From: Candidatus Bipolaricaulota bacterium
GTDB taxonomy: Bacteria; Bipolaricaulota; Bipolaricaulia; UBA7950; UBA9294
Direction of reading: 5' to 3'
NCBI GenBank assembly: GCA_030612485.1
Contig: JAUWNS010000030.1
Coordinates: forward strand, 1 to 19,148
Length of the DNA: 19,148 bases
Below, piece after piece: positions 1 through 6,536 of this stretch. The notes beneath the pieces are model-generated. The model saw only the letters and a program-made list of their open reading frames with translations. It was not told where the DNA came from and made no database searches. Positions within the stretch are counted from its first letter, which is position 1, and every line of letters starts with the position of its first letter. Made by a program: the position numbers and the translations under genes.

Positions 1-40
1 ACGGCGTTATGAAGTCCTCGTGCGTGATCTCAAGCGGCAT
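1..40 (-). CDS. Start of a gene running off the left edge (unknown product)
   Basis: Only the first 13 codons are inside the window. On the minus strand an ATG at 40 follows GGGAGG with a 4-nt gap and opens a reading frame MPLEITHEDFITP with no stop before the edge. The ribosome binding site is strong but closely spaced. The product cannot be identified from so few residues. The gene has the same orientation as the HD-domain gene upstream, but the 222-bp spacer holds two perfect inverted repeats, so it may have its own promoter or control site. Confidence 0.55.
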   Translation of the reverse strand, partial: MPLEITHEDFITP

Positions 41-101
41 CTTTCCTCCCTTTTGCCGCTTGAACGGTAGCCGAAGGCGCGAGGAAGGTGCGCGACAGGT
101 G

Positions 102-129
102 TCGCAACAAAAGGGTACTTTTGTTGCGA
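102..129. repeat. Perfect 12-bp inverted repeat, possible operator or RNA hairpin
   Basis: The arms TCGCAACAAAAG and CTTTTGTTGCGA are perfectly complementary around the 4-nt loop GGTA. The repeat lies 62 bp upstream of the minus-strand start at 40 and downstream of the HD-domain gene. No T-run follows on either strand, so it does not look like a normal intrinsic terminator. Its symmetry and position fit a repressor-type operator for the left-edge gene, or a leader hairpin. Which one is inference. Confidence 0.5.
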
Positions 130-154
130 AAGTTCTCTCCGCGGCTTGAAATGG

Positions 155-175
155 CGTAGAGAAGCAAACTCTACG
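155..175. repeat. Perfect 7-bp inverted repeat with 7-nt loop
   Basis: CGTAGAG and CTCTACG flank the loop AAGCAAA. It lies 25 bp from the larger 12-bp inverted repeat in the same spacer, so the stretch 41-262 appears to hold two hairpins and no gene. The function is unknown; it could be part of a structured leader for the left-edge gene. Confidence 0.35.
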
Positions 176-262
176 GTCTTCAGAGAGGACAAGTGCGCTC
201 ACAGAACTACGTTGTCCCCTTCCAGAGCACGGGCGGGGCGGATGAGGCGATTTACGGGCCTC

Positions 263-1036
263 TCATTCGATCGTGTATCGAGTGACGATCTTCTCCTCTT
301 CTCCCTTTACCTCGGCAAGCACCTCGAAGTGCTCGGCGATACCCGAGCGCTTCATCTTCTCGCGCAGGAGGTTATCGAGCTGAAAGATCCCTGCGGAGTT
401 CGACATCTCGATGTCGATCTTCACCGGCCGCTCCTCTCCCTTCATGATGAGCACCTTACGGATTGCCATCGCAGAGACGGAGTGGATCGAAGCCGATCCG
501 CTCTTGAACGGGATGCGTGCCCGACCCGACTCCATGTCCAGCGCATCGGCGATCTTCACCACCCCTGCTTCCACGGTCAGGGGCTGAATCTCGCGGCGGT
601 GGGCGTAGATCGCGTGCAGGATCTCCCCTTTAAGAATCGTAGCCTCTTTCTCGGGATAGAGGTCGGCAAGGAAACCCTCGATGAGCGGCGGGGCAAGGAC
701 GAGGGAGAGTTCTTCGTGGTTCTCCCGATGGATAACATGACCGATATCGTGCAGGGCTGAGGCCAAGCAGACAACCACCTCCGCATCCTCAGGATCCATC
801 TGGTAGTTCGCTACCACACTCGACACGATCCCACCCTCGTTGAGTAAGCGCAACAGCTTCAAGGCGATGTTAGTGACGATCTTGACGTGCACCGGTCCGT
901 GGTCATTGATGTGCATCCGATCAATCGCGGTTACGTTCGATGCGCCCCACAGCGTCGCGAGACGCGTAGATCGATCAACCCGTTCGACTACCTGCTGTAA
1001 GCGTTCGTTCCCATGAAGCGGAAGATTGAGCCCCAT
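263..1036 (-). CDS. HD-domain metal-dependent phosphohydrolase
   Basis: A 257-residue soluble protein of the HD superfamily, whose members use one or two bound metals to hydrolyse phosphate esters of nucleotides or related compounds; the substrate here is unknown. Visible motifs are histidines H46 and H50, the signature ALHDIGHVIHR with the HD pair at 96-97, the downstream histidines H141 and H146, and ADALDMESGRARIP near 163-175, which supplies the last metal-ligand aspartate. The frame stays open further upstream, but the ATG at 1036 is preferred: GGGAGG lies 8 nt before it, and it begins 1 nt after the stop of the upstream gene. It is therefore the second gene of a translationally coupled operon with a MerR-like protein, which suggests joint regulation. 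No signal peptide or membrane segment is visible. Confidence 0.8.
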   Translation of the reverse strand: MGLNLPLHGNERLQQVVERVDRSTRLATLWGASNVTAIDRMHINDHGPVHVKIVTNIALKLLRLLNEGGIVSSVVANYQMDPEDAEVVVCLASALHDIGHVIHRENHEELSLVLAPPLIEGFLADLYPEKEATILKGEILHAIYAHRREIQPLTVEAGVVKIADALDMESGRARIPFKSGSASIHSVSAMAIRKVLIMKGEERPVKIDIEMSNSAGIFQLDNLLREKMKRSGIAEHFEVLAEVKGEEEKIVTRYTIE

Positions 1037-1037
1037 A

Positions 1038-1475
1038 TTAAAGATCCTCCCGTAGTCCTTCCCACCACGCCGGTGGCCTCGTCCTGTCGCCCCTTCCAAG
1101 ACGTTCCTCCTCGAGGAATGCGACCCGCTCACGCAGGAAGGCAATCTCCTCCTTCAGCGCGGCGATCAACGCGCTATTACTCCCGACATTCATCCGGTTT
1201 GATACAAAACCGGTCGGAACTGTATTGTCGATTAATAGCTTTTTATCTGCATTACTACGCAGAACCTCACTCGCTTCAGTTATGGTAAGCCCGCTATCGT
1301 AAAGATCCTGTAGGCGCCGGAGTAAGGCAACGCCGTCATCCGTAATCAGGATCTGGTTGTTGGGCCCTCGCCGCAAGTATTCTGAGAGGATATCCTTGAT
1401 CGCTTCGATCCTGTTCCGAACCTGATTTGTGGTAGAAAGGCCGAGGGCCTTACGCAGGTCGCTGATCGTGTTCAT
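1038..1475 (-). CDS. MerR-like DNA-binding protein with C-terminal coiled coil
   Basis: A 145-residue protein, probably a transcriptional regulator. The N-terminal 75 residues contain helix-turn-helix-like segments. The stretch VALLRRLQDLYDSGLTITEA (about 49-68) resembles the part of MerR-like domains in which a helix is followed by a turn containing SGLT. A polar linker follows, then a charged helix rich in E, L and R (about 104-126) that looks like a short coiled coil for dimerisation. The start is set by GAGGAGGAGGG just upstream of the ATG at 1475. The stop lies 1 nt before the HD-domain gene, so the two form an operon divergent from mutL. No effector domain is recognisable. The general class is fairly secure; the target is not. 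Confidence 0.6.
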   Translation of the reverse strand: MNTISDLRKALGLSTTNQVRNRIEAIKDILSEYLRRGPNNQILITDDGVALLRRLQDLYDSGLTITEASEVLRSNADKKLLIDNTVPTGFVSNRMNVGSNSALIAALKEEIAFLRERVAFLEEERLGRGDRTRPPAWWEGLREDL

Positions 1476-1494
1476 TTCACCCTCCTCCTCGCCT

Positions 1495-1524
1495 ACGATA
1501 CTTCATTCCCGTGGCATTCGCCAA
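1495..1524 (-). promoter_or_regulatory. Possible sigma-70 promoter of the HTH-HD operon
   Basis: Read on the minus strand, TTGGCG (1524-1519) and TATCGT (1500-1495) are separated by 18 nt. They lie just upstream of the ribosome binding site of the HTH gene, giving a very short leader. Both boxes deviate from consensus. The same 91-bp spacer must also hold the mutL promoter, which I could not place. Confidence 0.3.
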
Positions 1525-1566
1525 GGTGTTGTGGGGAGAGATCGAATACGCTAGGCTTGAGAGACG

Positions 1567-3291
1567 ATGAAGATCAAACGATTGGATGAGCATTTAGCAC
1601 GAAAGATCGCGGCCGGTGAGGTGATCGAACGTCCTGCATCGGTAGTGAAGGAACTCGTGGAGAACGCAATTGACGCAAAAAGTGAGACTATCGCCATCGA
1701 ACTGGAAGAAGGGGGGAAGAGCGCGATCATTGTTCGCGATGATGGAGAAGGGATGGATGCGGACGATCTGCGCCTCTGCGTAGAGAAACACACCACGAGC
1801 AAGATCGCACTGGAGGCAGACCTCGACACAATCGCCACCTTAGGGTTTCGCGGTGAGGCGCTGGCGAGCATTGCCGCGGTCGCCCGCGTGCGGATCACCT
1901 CTCGCCTGCGAGAACAGGAAGAAGCGTATAGCGTGCAGGTTGAGGCCAGCAAAATCGATGATCCGATCCCTGCAGCACGGGCACCCGGAACGACCATAGA
2001 AGTGAGGGATCTCTTCTTCAATCTCCCGGCACGGGCACGCTTCCTCGGAGCGGCCCGCACCGAGTTCTTCCACTCCAATCGCGTTCTCCACCGGCTTGCC
2101 CTCTCCTCCCCAAAGGTTGGGTGGTCCCTCAAGCACGGGGAGAGGCTCGTCTTCTCCGCCCCACGTGCGAAAAAACTCCTCGACCGGATCGCCCAGGTCT
2201 ACGGGGCACAGGTCGCGCAACAGCTCATCCCGATCGAGATCGAACACAATAGGATCCGAATCACAGGCTACATCAGTCCACCCGATATCAAGCGCGGTAA
2301 CCGCCGCGATCAACTCTTTTGCATCAACGGCCGCCCGGTGAGCGATCGCGCCCTTTCCTACGTGCTCGCGAGCGCCTACCAGGGAATCCTCCGCCATGGG
2401 TCCTACCCGCTCGCGGTCCTCATGATCGACCTTCCGCTCGAAGGGGTGGACGTGAACGTGCATCCGCGCAAGGAGGAGATCCGCTTCGCCGAACCCCGCC
2501 GCGTGCAGGAGGCACTCACCCGTGCCCTGCAAGGCGCCCTCTCCTCGCGCTACGTCGTCTCCCCGTTCCTTTCCCAAGGGAGCGAGCAAGGGTCTCAGGA
2601 ACGGATGCAACCCCATTTTTCGCAGGGTTCCTCCGCTCTCCCACTCGACCTGCAAGGGGCCGTCTCTGTTCGGCAGGCAGAGCGTGCCACAGAAAAAATC
2701 AGAGCTAGAAGCGATCGCCGCGTCATCGGGCAGCTCCAGGGGACGTACCTCCTAGTAGAGACACCGACCGGCCTCGAGATCGTGGATCAGCATATTGCCC
2801 ACGAACGGATACTCTACGAAGGGCTACGAGCTGAGCTTGCGCGTGGAGAGATCCCGCGACAGGCTTTCCTCCTCCCGGTCCGTCTCGAACTACCCTTCGA
2901 GAGCGCCGAACTCCTCATTGCGGGGAGAGAGGAACTCGCTAAGGTCGGGATCGTCCTCGACGAGTTCGGAGGAGGGACGTTCATCCTGCGGGCGTACCCG
3001 AGTCTCCTCGCAGAAGGGCAGAGCCGGTACGGATTTCAGGGTACGATCGAGCAGATCGTTGAGCAGCTGGCGCGGGGAGAAAAAGTGAGAGATACCCTGT
3101 TCGACCACCTCCTCTCCGAACTCGCCTGCGGAGCGGCGATCAAGGCGGGAGATCGAATCCCACTGCAAGAGCAGCAGGACCTCGTTGATCGCTTGATGAC
3201 GCTGGAGAACCCCTACACCTGCCCACACGGGCGGCCGATCATCTTTACGATCTCCCGCGAGGAACTTGACCGCAGGTTCAAACGGGCTTAA
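1567..3291 (+). CDS. mutL: DNA mismatch repair protein MutL, endonuclease type
   Basis: A 574-residue MutL, which couples mismatch recognition by MutS to strand incision and repair. The N-terminal GHKL ATPase motifs are intact: ENAIDA (32-37), DDGEG (58-62), TTSKI (76-80) and GFRGEA (93-98). A variable linker near 340-385 leads to the C-terminal dimerisation and nuclease domain. That domain has DQHIAHERILYE (407-418), the metal-binding DQHA(X)2E(X)4E motif with Ile in place of the usual Ala, then ACGAAIK (about 520) and CPHGRP (552-557). These motifs mark the nicking form found in bacteria without MutH. The length is normal for the family. The ATG at 1567 has only a weak GAGAG upstream, but the N-terminus IKRLDEHLARKIAAGEVI fits the family start. 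No mutS lies in the window, and the gene is divergent from the HTH-HD operon. Confidence 0.97.
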   Translation: MKIKRLDEHLARKIAAGEVIERPASVVKELVENAIDAKSETIAIELEEGGKSAIIVRDDGEGMDADDLRLCVEKHTTSKIALEADLDTIATLGFRGEALASIAAVARVRITSRLREQEEAYSVQVEASKIDDPIPAARAPGTTIEVRDLFFNLPARARFLGAARTEFFHSNRVLHRLALSSPKVGWSLKHGERLVFSAPRAKKLLDRIAQVYGAQVAQQLIPIEIEHNRIRITGYISPPDIKRGNRRDQLFCINGRPVSDRALSYVLASAYQGILRHGSYPLAVLMIDLPLEGVDVNVHPRKEEIRFAEPRRVQEALTRALQGALSSRYVVSPFLSQGSEQGSQERMQPHFSQGSSALPLDLQGAVSVRQAERATEKIRARSDRRVIGQLQGTYLLVETPTGLEIVDQHIAHERILYEGLRAELARGEIPRQAFLLPVRLELPFESAELLIAGREELAKVGIVLDEFGGGTFILRAYPSLLAEGQSRYGFQGTIEQIVEQLARGEKVRDTLFDHLLSELACGAAIKAGDRIPLQEQQDLVDRLMTLENPYTCPHGRPIIFTISREELDRRFKRA

Positions 3292-3293
3292 GG

Positions 3294-3341
3294 GAGTGAG
3301 TGAAGGATTGAGTGATTTAGCGAGGGAGTGATTGAGTGATT
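3294..3341 (+). repeat. Degenerate octamer tandem repeat (GAGTGATT type)
   Basis: Immediately after the mutL stop, six 8-nt units follow without gaps: GAGTGAGT, GAAGGATT, GAGTGATT, TAGCGAGG, GAGTGATT, GAGTGATT. Three units are identical. The related array at 3581-3620 runs in the opposite orientation. No coding function is apparent. Confidence 0.65.
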
Positions 3342-3415
3342 TGACTTCCCAATCTCCCCTCCGGGGCAGAGGTCCTTCAGGGCCGACGGTCGATCATTCA
3401 ATCTCTGCGGGTTGG

Positions 3416-3541
3416 ATTCCCCGCAGCTTGCTACGAATATCGTCATTCCGGCGCATGCCGGAATCCAGTGGTTCGTTCGTGGACACCGGCCTTCGCCGGT
3501 GTGACGTGATGCTATTAATACCCCGACCGCTTACGGCGGGG
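3416..3541. repeat. Dispersed three-hairpin repeat element
   Basis: Three compact hairpins stand in a row. ATTCCGGC-GCAT-GCCGGAAT occupies 3445-3464, ACACCGGC-CTTC-GCCGGTGT occupies 3483-3502, and a 7-8 bp stem with one bulged A occupies 3521-3541. The first 70 nt (3416-3485) recur at 19079-19148 with 2 differences, so this is a dispersed element, not a local terminator. The ATTCC...GGAAT hairpin followed by TCCAG resembles REP-like and dRS3-like intergenic repeats known from other bacteria, although the core differs from the dRS3 consensus. It lies in the 553-bp gene-free stretch between mutL and the first transporter operon. Confidence 0.8.
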
Positions 3542-3580
3542 TAGTTTGTTTCTTCCCTCCGGGCCAGAGGCCGATATCTC

Positions 3581-3620
3581 AATCTCCCGCTCATTCAATC
3601 TCTCAATCTCCCGATTATTC
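3581..3620 (-). repeat. Second octamer array, opposite orientation
   Basis: Five 8-nt units read on the plus strand as AATCTCCC, GCTCATTC, AATCTCTC, AATCTCCC, GATTATTC. Their reverse complements (GGGAGATT, GAGAGATT, GAATGAGC) resemble the GAGTGATT array at 3294-3341, so the two arrays flank the hairpin element as loose inverted repeats. The last units overlap the start of the duplicated promoter cassette, at about 3607. Confidence 0.5.
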
Positions 3621-3659
3621 ACCCCCCTCGGATCAGTCTATTCTGGACGAGAGATATTC

Positions 3660-3689
3660 TTGACATTCCTTACCCCAAAAGACTATACT
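3660..3689 (+). promoter_or_regulatory. Sigma-70 promoter of transporter operon 1
   Basis: A perfect -35 box TTGACA (3660-3665) and a strong -10 box TATACT (3684-3689) are separated by 18 nt. The same boxes and an identical spacer recur at 11717-11746. Transcription should start near 3696, giving a 5' leader of about 149 nt before the first gene. Confidence 0.85.
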
Positions 3690-3695
3690 TGATTT

Positions 3696-3844
3696 TGCCT
3701 ATCCACTAGGTCGAAGAAAGAGATGGCACCCCTCCGCAAGGGTGGGTGTCGCGGAGCAAAAGGTTACCGAGTGCGCGTGACCAGAAGCTTAAGAGGTTTG
3801 CGTTTCTTCTTCATGGTCGCGCCATCGGGCAAGGAGGAACACAA
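3696..3844 (+). promoter_or_regulatory. Structured 5' leader RNA, copy 1 (candidate riboswitch or cis-regulatory RNA)
   Basis: This stretch between the promoter and the binding-protein gene is nearly duplicated at 11753-11903, with a 51-nt block identical (3744-3794). Visible stems are: H1 at 3725-3750, closed by a CC-GCAA-GG tip; H2 GGTTAC/GTGACC at 3762-3782; an AGAAG/CTTCT outer pairing; and ATGG/CCAT (3813-3825) just before the ribosome binding site AGGAGG (3832-3837). CTCCGC (3732-3737) can also pair with GCGGAG (3751-3756), which would exclude H1, so two alternative folds exist. An in-frame GTG at 3746 joins the gene downstream, but in copy 2 the same frame is not joined to the gene, so the conservation is of RNA, not peptide. 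I could not match it to any riboswitch class I know. Confidence 0.65.
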
Positions 3845-6376
3845 ATGCGAAAAATTGGTTTGCTAGTCTGCCTGATACTGGCTATCATTGCGTTCTCAGG
3901 TGCTGCGCGTCAAGGCTCGTTCTTGGACAGCCTGACGTTCATCACAGTGATAGACCAGGTTGATGCTATTGAGAGGACGATCGCAGGGGACATCACGATG
4001 CACGGTTACCAAGTAACCGGTGGCAACGTGCAGCTCCTTGACCAGAACAACATCCCCTATAACAGAGCGTACTCCGGTTACCGCGGACTCCTCTACAACC
4101 CTGTAGAGTACTCGAGCGACGGTCGATTCAACCCGCTCGGTGACAAAGTGATCCGCGTGGCCGCGCAGAAGCTCTGCGACAAGGAGCTATGGGTTTCCGA
4201 GTTCCTGCTCGACAACGCAATGCCGATGTACTCGGCTATTCTTCCTACGGCCGCCACCTACCCGTCCATCATCGTCGAAACCACGAAGACGAGACTCGCC
4301 TTCGTGTTCGACGAAGCGCTCGGTCTGCAGATGATTGAAGACCGAATGCTTGAGCTGGGCGGAGTGAAGAACGCCGCTGGGAACTGGACCATCGCCAACA
4401 CCGTCTCCGGCGAGATGGAAGTCATCGAAATCGTCGGAACCATCCGTCTCAGCGACGAGCGCCACGAGATGGGCGACTACTTCTGCGATCAGATGGAGAA
4501 GGCGGGCTTCACGACGAAACGAGTCTACGGTAGCGGTGGAGATCTGTACAACTACTGGGGTTTGAGCCTTCCGGAGGAGTTGACGTGGAACTTCTACACG
4601 GAAGGTTGGGGGTCGAGTGGCATCAGTCTGACGTCGGCATCGACGTGGGCTCAGATGTACACGGACCAGGCCATGGGCGTTTTCCCCTACAACAATATGG
4701 ATCAGGAGTGGTGCGACGCCACGTTCGGCGCGGGCTTCTACGAGGCCGCCCGCAGGATCTACACGGGCGATTACAACTCGGCCGAAGAGCGCCTCGATCT
4801 CTTCCGATTGTGCGAAGCGCAAATGCGCGAGAACCCGACTCACGTGTGGGCTTGGAACAACGCGTCGGCGTACATGCAGCCGGAAGGCACCGCGGGCATC
4901 CACGACCTCGCTGCCGGAACGTTCATCCACCGGTTCGTGACGCACGCGCTCCGTTTCGTCGATGACGACGGCGCGCCAATCCTAGGCGGCGACATGGTCG
5001 TCTCGAACCAGGAGTTCCTCGTCAACGCGATCAACCCCGTCAACGGCTCGAACTGGACGTATGACTACATGTTCATGCGCCCGACGCAGGACTACCCGAT
5101 CTACAGCCATCCGCACACCGGAATTCCGATTCCGCACATGGTGGAGAAGGCCGAGGTCGTGTGCCTGACCGGCAAGCCTGTCATCATCGACGACACAACC
5201 GTCGAAGACGGCTGGTGCACGCTGGAGTTTGTTGACTCGATCGAGGTTCCTGGCGATGCCTGGGGCGATTGGGATCCAGTGAACCAAGTGTTCATCCCGA
5301 TCAGCGAGGTCTACCCGGACGGCGTCACCGACTGCGCGTCCAAGACCACCCTCACCTATCCCAGCTGGCTCTTAGACGGCACGGTGAAGTGGCACGACGG
5401 CAGTCCGCTGTCGCTCGCAGACTTGGTCTGCGGTCTCATCGTCGGCTTCCCGTTCGATGCGGCATTCCCTGAGAGCGAGATCTACGATGAGTACAGGGTC
5501 ACCGACTACAACACGGCCATGAGTACGTTCCGTGGTGTGAGGATCATCTCTGAGGATCCGCTCGTCGTCGAGGTCTACGATTCCGCGATCAGCCTGTACG
5601 CGGAGACCATCGCGCAGGACAAGTCCGGGATCCTCTGGCCGAACAGCCAGGGCGGAAGCTACATGCCTTCGTGGCACTCGTACGCAATCGGCTACATGAC
5701 CGAAGCGGCCGGCCTCGGTGCGTTCGGTGACTCGAAGGCGACCGACCTAGGCGTCGAATGGATCAACTACGTTGCCGGGCCGCAGCTGCAGCTGTTGCGC
5801 GACAACTTGGTGACGGCCAAAGCCGACGGTTTCCTGCCGTTCGCGGCCACGCTGAGCGCGTACGTCACGGCTGACGAAATCGCCACACGCTACGCGAATC
5901 TCGGCGCCTTCGAAGTCGAGAACGGGCACTACTGGATCGGTACGGGACCGATGTACTTGGCCCAGGTCGACCCGCTCGCCGGTATCATCGTCCTGCGCAA
6001 CAACCCGGACTACTTCTACGAGGCCGGACATTACCTCGGCCGCTTCGACGAAGTCGCGATTCCTGATGTCGCGGTGTCTGACTACGACGAGACGGTATAC
6101 ATCGGAATCCCCGCGGTCTTCACGATTTCCATCACGTTGGATGGCGAAGCGTATCCCGCGGAGAACATCAAGGAAGTTATCTACCTCCTGATCGATGCCG
6201 AAGGAAACATCGCCGAGGATGGAAAGGGAGTAGTGATTGGCGACGGACAGGCAACAGTAACGATCCAGGATACGCTCGGATTGCCTGTAGGTGCGAACCA
6301 ATTGGAGATCGTAGTCGTTGTCAAGACCGTCGTCCTTCCTGGTACGGCGCAGGTCTCCTTCACCACGCTGCGGTAG
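3845..6376 (+). CDS. Peptide-type ABC transporter binding protein, circularly permuted family-5 fold
   Basis: An 843-residue secreted substrate-binding protein, well above the usual 500-600. A signal peptide occupies about 1-22. The order of family-5 segments is rotated. First come parts normally found in the middle and C-terminal half: the NPVEYSSDGRFNPLGDKVIR stretch (85-104), the lobe with RLSDERHEMGDYFCDQMEKAGF, and YTEGWGSSGIS. Near 380 comes GGDMVVSNQEFLVNAINP, which resembles the normal mature N-terminus, then GTVKWHDGSPLSLADLV (WHDG 516-519) and GTGPMYL (about 698). A roughly 90-residue beta-rich C-terminal domain (750-843) ends it. Archaeal peptide-binding proteins known to me share this order. 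Eight cysteines lie in the secreted part. The ATG at 3845 follows AGGAGG by 7 nt; the longer in-frame GTG at 3746 is rejected because it lies inside the leader. Substrate unknown; oligopeptides or sugars are possible. Confidence 0.85.
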   Translation: MRKIGLLVCLILAIIAFSGAARQGSFLDSLTFITVIDQVDAIERTIAGDITMHGYQVTGGNVQLLDQNNIPYNRAYSGYRGLLYNPVEYSSDGRFNPLGDKVIRVAAQKLCDKELWVSEFLLDNAMPMYSAILPTAATYPSIIVETTKTRLAFVFDEALGLQMIEDRMLELGGVKNAAGNWTIANTVSGEMEVIEIVGTIRLSDERHEMGDYFCDQMEKAGFTTKRVYGSGGDLYNYWGLSLPEELTWNFYTEGWGSSGISLTSASTWAQMYTDQAMGVFPYNNMDQEWCDATFGAGFYEAARRIYTGDYNSAEERLDLFRLCEAQMRENPTHVWAWNNASAYMQPEGTAGIHDLAAGTFIHRFVTHALRFVDDDGAPILGGDMVVSNQEFLVNAINPVNGSNWTYDYMFMRPTQDYPIYSHPHTGIPIPHMVEKAEVVCLTGKPVIIDDTTVEDGWCTLEFVDSIEVPGDAWGDWDPVNQVFIPISEVYPDGVTDCASKTTLTYPSWLLDGTVKWHDGSPLSLADLVCGLIVGFPFDAAFPESEIYDEYRVTDYNTAMSTFRGVRIISEDPLVVEVYDSAISLYAETIAQDKSGILWPNSQGGSYMPSWHSYAIGYMTEAAGLGAFGDSKATDLGVEWINYVAGPQLQLLRDNLVTAKADGFLPFAATLSAYVTADEIATRYANLGAFEVENGHYWIGTGPMYLAQVDPLAGIIVLRNNPDYFYEAGHYLGRFDEVAIPDVAVSDYDETVYIGIPAVFTISITLDGEAYPAENIKEVIYLLIDAEGNIAEDGKGVVIGDGQATVTIQDTLGLPVGANQLEIVVVVKTVVLPGTAQVSFTTLR

Positions 6377-6467
6377 CGTAGCAGAAGTGGATTACGTCTT
6401 CCCTGTGCGCGGGAGCTTTGGCCGGTAGAACGAGGCCAATCCGCCGGGGAGAACGGGAAATACGGTT

Positions 6468-6505
6468 AGGGTCGCAGAAAAGCTCCTCTGTGACCCTCTT
6501 GTTTA
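6468..6505 (+). terminator. Hairpin with T-rich tail: partial terminator after the binding-protein gene
   Basis: AGGGTCGCAGA (6468-6478) and TCTGTGACCCT (6487-6497) form an 11-bp stem with one G-U pair and an 8-nt loop, followed by CTTGTTTA. It lies between the binding-protein gene and the first permease. A leaky terminator here would allow more binding protein than membrane subunits, a common arrangement in transporter operons. The tail is only moderately T-rich. Confidence 0.65.
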
Positions 6506-6536
6506 TAGCTGGTCGTTGAAGCTAAGGGAGAACACG

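Noticed and set aside
1840..2655. Minus-strand open frame of 271 codons inside mutL
   Set aside because: It lies entirely opposite an intact mutL, has no recognisable motif and is explained by codon bias.
3445..3464. Neisseria dRS3 repeat
   Set aside because: The outer ATTCC...GGAAT matches, but dRS3 requires ATTCCC and GGGAAT. Only a loose resemblance can be claimed.
3294..3620. CRISPR array
   Set aside because: The repeated units are 8 nt and contiguous with no spacers, and no cas genes are present.
3746..3844. In-frame GTG that would extend the operon 1 binding protein by 33 residues, or encode a leader peptide
   Set aside because: It lies in the duplicated leader. In copy 2 the same GTG frame diverges after the shared block and does not join the gene, and the added residues would precede a good signal peptide. 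The ATG at 3845 has an ideal ribosome binding site.
3696..3844. Assignment of the leader to the c-di-GMP-I riboswitch class
   Set aside because: A GCAA tip, GCAAAAG and GGTTACCGA recall parts of that class, but the conserved core order and spacing are missing, so the class is left open.
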